Assembly: GCA_905182985.1 (NCBI GenBank)
Contig: CAJJDN010000136.1
Location: 31,044-95,043, forward strand
Direction of reading: 5' to 3'
DNA: 64,000 nt
From: Paramecium sonneborni
Taxonomy: Eukaryota; Ciliophora; Oligohymenophorea; Peniculida; Parameciidae
Positions 58,752 through 64,000 of the stretch are shown piece by piece (the stretch's first letter is position 1; every line of letters begins with the position of its first letter). Under the pieces are notes generated by a model. That model saw only the letters and a program-made list of their open reading frames with translations, did no database searches and had not been told where the DNA came from. Made by a program: the position numbers and the translations under genes.

Positions 58752-60519
58752 TCATTAACACTTATAGCATTTAACTTCTATTGTTGACAATAGATTTACT
58801 GTAAATATTTCTTTACACTTTGAGCAGTATCTTTATGATGGAATTGTGATATGTGCCTTATGATTAGAAACAGAATCATGACATTCATAGCATGGATATG
58901 CCTAAAATATATATGTTAATTAATTTGTTACCTAATTACAACAAGCAAAGATAGGATTAGCCTTTATTAAATCATTATGCATACATTTCATATTAATATA
59001 ATTACATGTGAAATGATAATTCTACATTTTCTATCCAGATAACCTATTTTCAACTGATTATTAATTCAGAGATGAATAACTTTATGAATATTAATTTCCT
59101 CTTTTTCCTTCTAATTTTTTACCTTCACTCTAATAATAATATTGCATTCCATTAGGACTGATTTACCTAGCTTATGTCTATGATTTTAAGTTTTAATTAT
59201 TAAAAATCTAATTACTAGCATCTTTCAATTAAGGATTATTATTTTAAATTAAATTTTTTAATGACTTTTAATTTGTCAATGTCAACTATTAACACAATTC
59301 TTTTTTTAAAGGTGACACTATATCTTTAGAAGATGAACCTGCTATTTATCTAATACTTTTATTTTGATTCTTAGGACTTTCTATTTATTTTTAATTTTCA
59401 ATCGATATTGAATCTACATATTTAGAAGTATCAGGTTTATTTAATGATTTCTCTTAAGATTAGAAATTCTAAAATAATATCGTTGGTTAAAGTTTCAGAA
59501 GCGGTTGCTATGAATCATTAGTTCTTTAAAATGTTGATGCATGTAATGACTCTGATTTATTCGTTGTACAAGTATATTGGGCAATCATATCTTATTTATT
59601 TTAATCTTACATTAATATATTTAAACATTCTATTGGAGTTCTTTTACCTGTAGGTGAAACAAAATTAAAATTTTACTATTCAATTTAAGTAATAACTTCT
59701 CTTAATTTTTCTTCTAAATCTTCATATACCCATTTCCATTAAGCTTTTAAAGTACTGGAAATTTTGGCACTTTGTTCTTAAAAATTTGTCAGTTTATTTA
59801 TTATATTTTCAATATGATTAGTTCCAATCAATAATAAACTATGATCCATTTCTGCAGGTGTCATTTCATAAAGATTCTTATGTGCATATTCCTTAATTTT
59901 TTAGAGTATCTACTTCTCATCATTATATATTTGAATGAATTAAACATTAGATGTTTCTGCATAAGTTGATATTTCTTAAACATATTTATCTCTAATTATC
60001 TTTAGTTAATGTTTTAATATTTCAAATATTGTATTAAAATCTCTATCTATCTATTCTACAATATCAATCATCTTACACTTTTTATATGTTTCTTCTAGCT
60101 TTGCTACCTACATTATTAAATTAATATCATACTTGAAATACATATTACTTATAATTGCATTCAAATGCTTCACAATATTATTCAACTGTTATTTTATTCG
60201 ACACATGTTCATCATGTTCATCAATTATACAATGTGCACATCCTAATCTACGATCAGCTTAACAATCTTTTTCCTTTCATTATTAATTTCTCATATTTAC
60301 TATACAAACATATTGAATTCTTCCCTTTTCATGTGTTTTCTTCCAACAAACTGGATCGAACTTAAGTCCTAATTTATTAACGACTAATCGTTCATTCGGT
60401 ATTCCTGGCTTTTTAAATTAAACTTAAAGACTATCATCTAGAATTTTCATTACTATAACTATACTTAATTTTGTTTTTGATCTTCCATGTTACCTTGGAG
60501 TAATTTTACATTCAGACAT
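58752..60519 (-). CDS. B-box, coiled-coil and CHY-type zinc-finger protein
   Basis: Four exons, 561 residues: ATG 60519, introns 60274-60300 (27 nt), 60108-60132 (25), 58902-58931 (30), TGA 58752-58754. The N-terminus has a B-box-like zinc site (FDPVCWKKTHEKGR, YVCIEKDCQADRRLGCAHC, DEHDEHV). A coiled coil follows (VAKLEETYKKCKMIDIVEQI), then a long Ser/Gln/Asn-rich linker. The last 75 residues carry a second Cys/His cluster like CHY fingers: CNYINMKCMHN, FACCNQAYPCYECHD, YCSKCKEIF, ending CYKCQ. The combination is TRIM-like at the front with no RING seen. Function unknown; CHY fingers occur in ubiquitin ligases and mitochondrial zinc proteins. Confidence 0.75.
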
Positions 60520-60654
60520 TAATAGATTAATTTATTATATAATGTGGTATGTTAATCACTCTATTTTTATTACATATAATTATTATTTTCTACTTTTTAA
60601 CTACTACTCATGTTTATTAAAAAGTATTAGAACAATTATATTAATAATTATATT

Positions 60655-63189
60655 ATGTTTTAAATTATTCTCACCATTTTTACTTTTATTTTGTTTTAAA
60701 CTTTCAAATCAAAAACTTGCTCTTATTAAGATGAAATTCAAGAAGTATTCATAAATTTATCAGATTAAGAAATAGTTTTTATTCCTTTTAAGGATTATTT
60801 TTAACCTCCTTATTTATTATCTTTTTGTAATCTCAACTCAAAAAATGATGTTAAATTAGTTGATAGTATTGAACTTTTCGAGTAATATGACCTAAAGTAA
60901 AAGGATTTTAAAATAAATTAAGTCAAACAATACAAAACATCAAGAAATAGAATGCCATAATAAAATTATTTAGTTATTGTCACATATTCTCTAGTATTAG
61001 TGGGTAAATTTATTTGGGGTTAGAACCCTGAATTTTCAGTTATTTTTAATCATCTTAAATAAAAGTTCAATAGTGTTAACTTAATAGATAATATAGTATT
61101 CCTAAATTTTGAGACCTCATCTGATATTATAGACATTTCTAAATAATTACCTATTTCCTTAAAAACTTTTAACAATTTAGGATGTAAATATTCTGAAAAT
61201 TCAGATTAATTGAACGATAGTATTTTTATGACTGATATAAGTAATATATACATTCATTAAAATATTTAAAATCAGGATATATGTTAAGCTAAAAAACTTC
61301 AGCTTGAATGTTCTATTGACAATACTTAATAAAATCCAATTAAGAAATAAATATACAATTTGAAAACTTATCCAGATAATCTTTTAATTTTTAATAGTTA
61401 ATTAATTTTAGCCACAATTGATCTAAATTAAGAAATAATGATTTGCCAAGAATAATAATATGCAATCTTAGCTTATGATTATGATTAGATTAAAAAGATA
61501 TTTGTTGTTGTATCAAATTCATAACTATAGTATGATGGTTATACTTATGAATTAATGTTTCAAGAAGAAAATTTAATAATTTAAGTATTTCTTACTAAAA
61601 GTTTTATTATTTTTCGAAATAAATATTAAATTTCTCTCTTTACGAAAAAGCTTAATCTTATATAGACTAAATATTTTGAGTATGAATTTGAAATTTTGGT
61701 TAATTAGCTTTTAGATTAATTTATATTGATAAGCTTAACTCATTTTAATAGATATTTACTTTATGAAAATCCATTTATTCAATTTAATTGGGAGAAAATT
61801 CTAACTACCAGTTTTTACTTATAAATTGAAAATTAATTAACTGAATAAAGTGTAGTTTTTCTTGCTGAATCTCATTACTCTCTAAATAATGGAAATGTAG
61901 ATTTGAATAAAATTAAATAAGTTTCCACTCTTAAAAATGGTAATATAATTAATTTTGAAGAATGCAATTATGAATAAATTAAGATAGATCCAAAATATTT
62001 TATTTAATTTAATCGTATCTTAAAAGCTTTTAGTCATCAAATAAGAATATTTGATTTTTCTGGATTTAAATTTTTATATGCATATTCTAAATCTTTTATC
62101 TATCTTGGATTGATTTAAAATGGTAATTTACAAAATTTTAGATAATACACAATTTAGGATGAAATCATTACTAAATAAAATTGTGCTTATTAAAATTAAT
62201 AAATGAAGATTAATTAAGTTCATTGTTATAATAATCGATGTTATATTTATTATGACATCATGCAGAATTACAATTAGGATGAAATTTTGGTTATTGGATA
62301 AAATCAAATTTAAAAAGTTGTATCAGATAATAATCATTTTTATGTATTAGTATCTAAATAAGTTCTTTTTTTCAATTTATAAAAAATTAATTAACGCAAA
62401 TTAGAAAATTTAGATTTTAAAACAAATGTTAAAGATATTTATGCATCACCAAAAAAAGAAGATTTTTTATTTGTTTTAAATGAGGAAGGTATTTTATCTT
62501 TATATAGTATTTCCTTACCATTTTAGGATTGGTTATCTAGTTTCAAAGTAGGTCAAGACTAAATAGAAGATTTTATTATTTTTGAAGAATATTTTCTTAT
62601 ATTTAGCAATTCAAGTAATTCAATTGTATGTAAGGTTTACAATTATTAAAATGAATTAAGAATTTTTGAATAGAGAACATTACCATTATACTTCTTTAAT
62701 GAAATATTTTTAGATGATTTATAAATTGATTATGATTAAAATTTATTGTTTGTGAAAGGTTAAATAAAATAATCTAATCAATATGCTATAGTAACATATA
62801 AAATTGATTCTAGAATTGAATTTGCTTTTTAATTTATAGCAAAAGTCATAGATTATTCAGGTTTCTTATTGCCAATATCTAACTAAATGATTTTAAGATT
62901 TTAAACCAAATTTAATTTCACTTCTATCTATTATAATGGTGATAAACATAAAATATGTTTAATAACTAATTTTCATGAAAATGAAGATTCTTTTATGGAT
63001 GATGAAGATTCTTCTTCTGATATGGAAAGTGATTTTGATGATACTCTATCTTTAGACGAAAGTTATCAATTTTCTCCTGGTTCATTCATTAGTATATCAT
63101 CTGCTGGAGAACTTCTTATTTTAGGATTACAATCAGTCTATAGTAAAAAAAGAAGACAAGTAGATGCTAATGATTTTTAATTAATTTGA
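60655..63189 (+). CDS. Large secreted-type protein, unknown family
   Basis: One exon, 844 residues, ATG 60655 to TGA 63187-63189. The start was chosen because it gives a signal peptide (MFQIILTIFTFILFQTF). The rest is rich in beta-strand-like text with aromatic and Ile/Asn/Gln residues, with repeated short strands such as FKFLYAYSKSFIYLGLIQNG that would suit a beta-propeller. An acidic segment near the end (EDSFMDDEDSSSDMESDFDD) precedes a strand block and a basic end SVYSKKRRQVDANDF. No TM helix is seen after the signal, so it may be secreted or lumenal. The family is not recognised. Confidence 0.7.
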
Positions 63190-63424
63190 TTAAGGTTAGC
63201 ATAGATCTATTATTATAATTTTTTATTGAGGATTTAATTATTAAATTTAATAAAAGAAATAATACATAATTTCTTATATTTATTGTTATTCCTATAAAAA
63301 AGATTCCAAAGCTTTCTAAGCAATATTATTTTCATAAAATTCTTACTAAAATTAATATGATTATTTGAGTATAATCTTTATTCTATTTTATATAAACAAT
63401 TACTCATTCATTGTATGAGTAAAT
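63190..63424. other. AT-rich spacer
   Basis: Nothing recognised. Confidence 0.4.
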
Positions 63425-63960
63425 ATGAAAATTATTCATTAAGATGATTGTTTGCAAGTAACACCTACCTGTTGTGATGTTAAAAATACAATTTTGTATC
63501 TATGTAAACTTAATTTTCATCTTAAACTACCATAATTGATTTTATCACCAATATCTATAAATAATTGATTGATAAATGAAATATCTTGATATTTAAAATA
63601 AGTATAAAATTTTAAATAGTTTATTAAAAATCTTTAATATTTCATAGAAAATTAATTGATTCCTCTAACCTTTGACTATTATCTTCAATTTATAAATAAT
63701 CTTATATCTTCTAATCAAGAATTATGATAGGCTGATGTTTCTGATTATTTGATGAACAAATTTATTGAAATTTTTTTAGAGTTGATAAGTTAAGTCAATT
63801 ACACATTACTAGATGATAAATGTTAATTAAAGAGAAATTAAATAATTGTTTTATTGTAAAACATGAATAAAAAGTGAGCTATTTAGATTAGAATGAATAG
63901 TAACTCAAGTTGAGCAAAAATGAATACATATATATTCCAATTATGAAAATAATTATAGTA
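63425..63960 (+). pseudogene. Decayed start of a zinc-site/WD40-family gene
   Basis: ATG 63425 opens 47 codons (MKIIHQDDCLQVTPTCCDVK, then YLCKLNFHLKLPQL) ending in TGA at 63566-63568. The Cys-rich head resembles the zinc-site N-termini of ciliate WD40/coiled-coil families such as the gene at 2841. Downstream to the window end only short open pieces remain (for example LTFDYYLQFINNLISS near 63670) and TGA codons are frequent, so it is likely a remnant. It could also be a first exon whose partners I missed. Confidence 0.3.
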
Positions 63961-64000
63961 AAGCTTATTAAAAGTATTGTTATACAAGTTGGTATTGAAT

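Noticed and set aside
1..64000. Telomere repeats, rRNA, tRNA, transposase or integrase genes
   Set aside because: I looked for the usual motifs and found none that I could support; a tRNA search program would be needed to exclude tRNAs fully.

Overview
The window reads as nuclear DNA of a Paramecium-like ciliate. It is about four-fifths A+T. Long open frames appear only when TAA and TAG are read as glutamine and TGA is the only stop (ciliate code 6). The genes are split by very small GT...AG introns, most of them 20-36 nt. With the standard code almost every gene here is cut into short pieces. All functions below were assigned by eye from conserved motifs; no database search was run.

Layout. 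(a) 1-9.8 kb, left flank: the 5' part of a multi-membrane-segment sensor-like gene on the minus strand, a tiny two-exon ORF, an intact WD40 gene (2841-4259), then several kb of decayed coding remnants (a possible K+ channel N-terminus near 4.3 kb and a fragmented TM-anchored protein at 8-9.8 kb). (b) 9.8-29 kb, surface-protein region: a 2817-residue cysteine-rich, multi-TM surface protein (9870-18440), a remnant, a MORN-like repeat gene built from near-identical exon/intron modules (19865-22449), a pseudogene (about 23.1-24.36 kb, minus) and a second cysteine-rich multi-TM surface protein with six DUF4215-type repeats (24672-28938, minus). (c) 30.9-35.3 kb: a WD40 gene whose 5' half and upstream flank occur three times, the copies separated by single N bases. 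(d) 35.3-60.5 kb, compact housekeeping and ciliary region with gaps often under 50 bp: Q-rich protein, Aurora-like kinase, CUE-like protein, HSL-family lipase, SpoU RNA methyltransferase, mitochondrial acyl carrier protein (ACP), small membrane protein, homospermidine synthase, Nudix hydrolase, an unknown protein, a truncated IP3 receptor, a long coiled-coil protein, mitochondrial ribosomal protein bL35, a second mitochondrial ACP, a CFAP97-like ciliary protein, weaker basic/RCC1-like genes, a J-domain membrane protein and a B-box/CHY zinc protein. (e) 60.6-64 kb: a large secreted-type protein and a decayed gene start.

Several genes point to the mitochondrion (two ACPs, bL35 and possibly the SpoU methyltransferase and J protein), but they lie on both strands and nothing suggests an operon, as expected for a eukaryote. 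Two features limit interpretation. Several otherwise well-conserved genes have single-base frame breaks, mostly at short homopolymers, which look like consensus errors. The N-flanked triplication looks like an uncollapsed assembly overlap. The left half is also rich in real remnants with in-frame TGA codons, in contrast with the dense right half.
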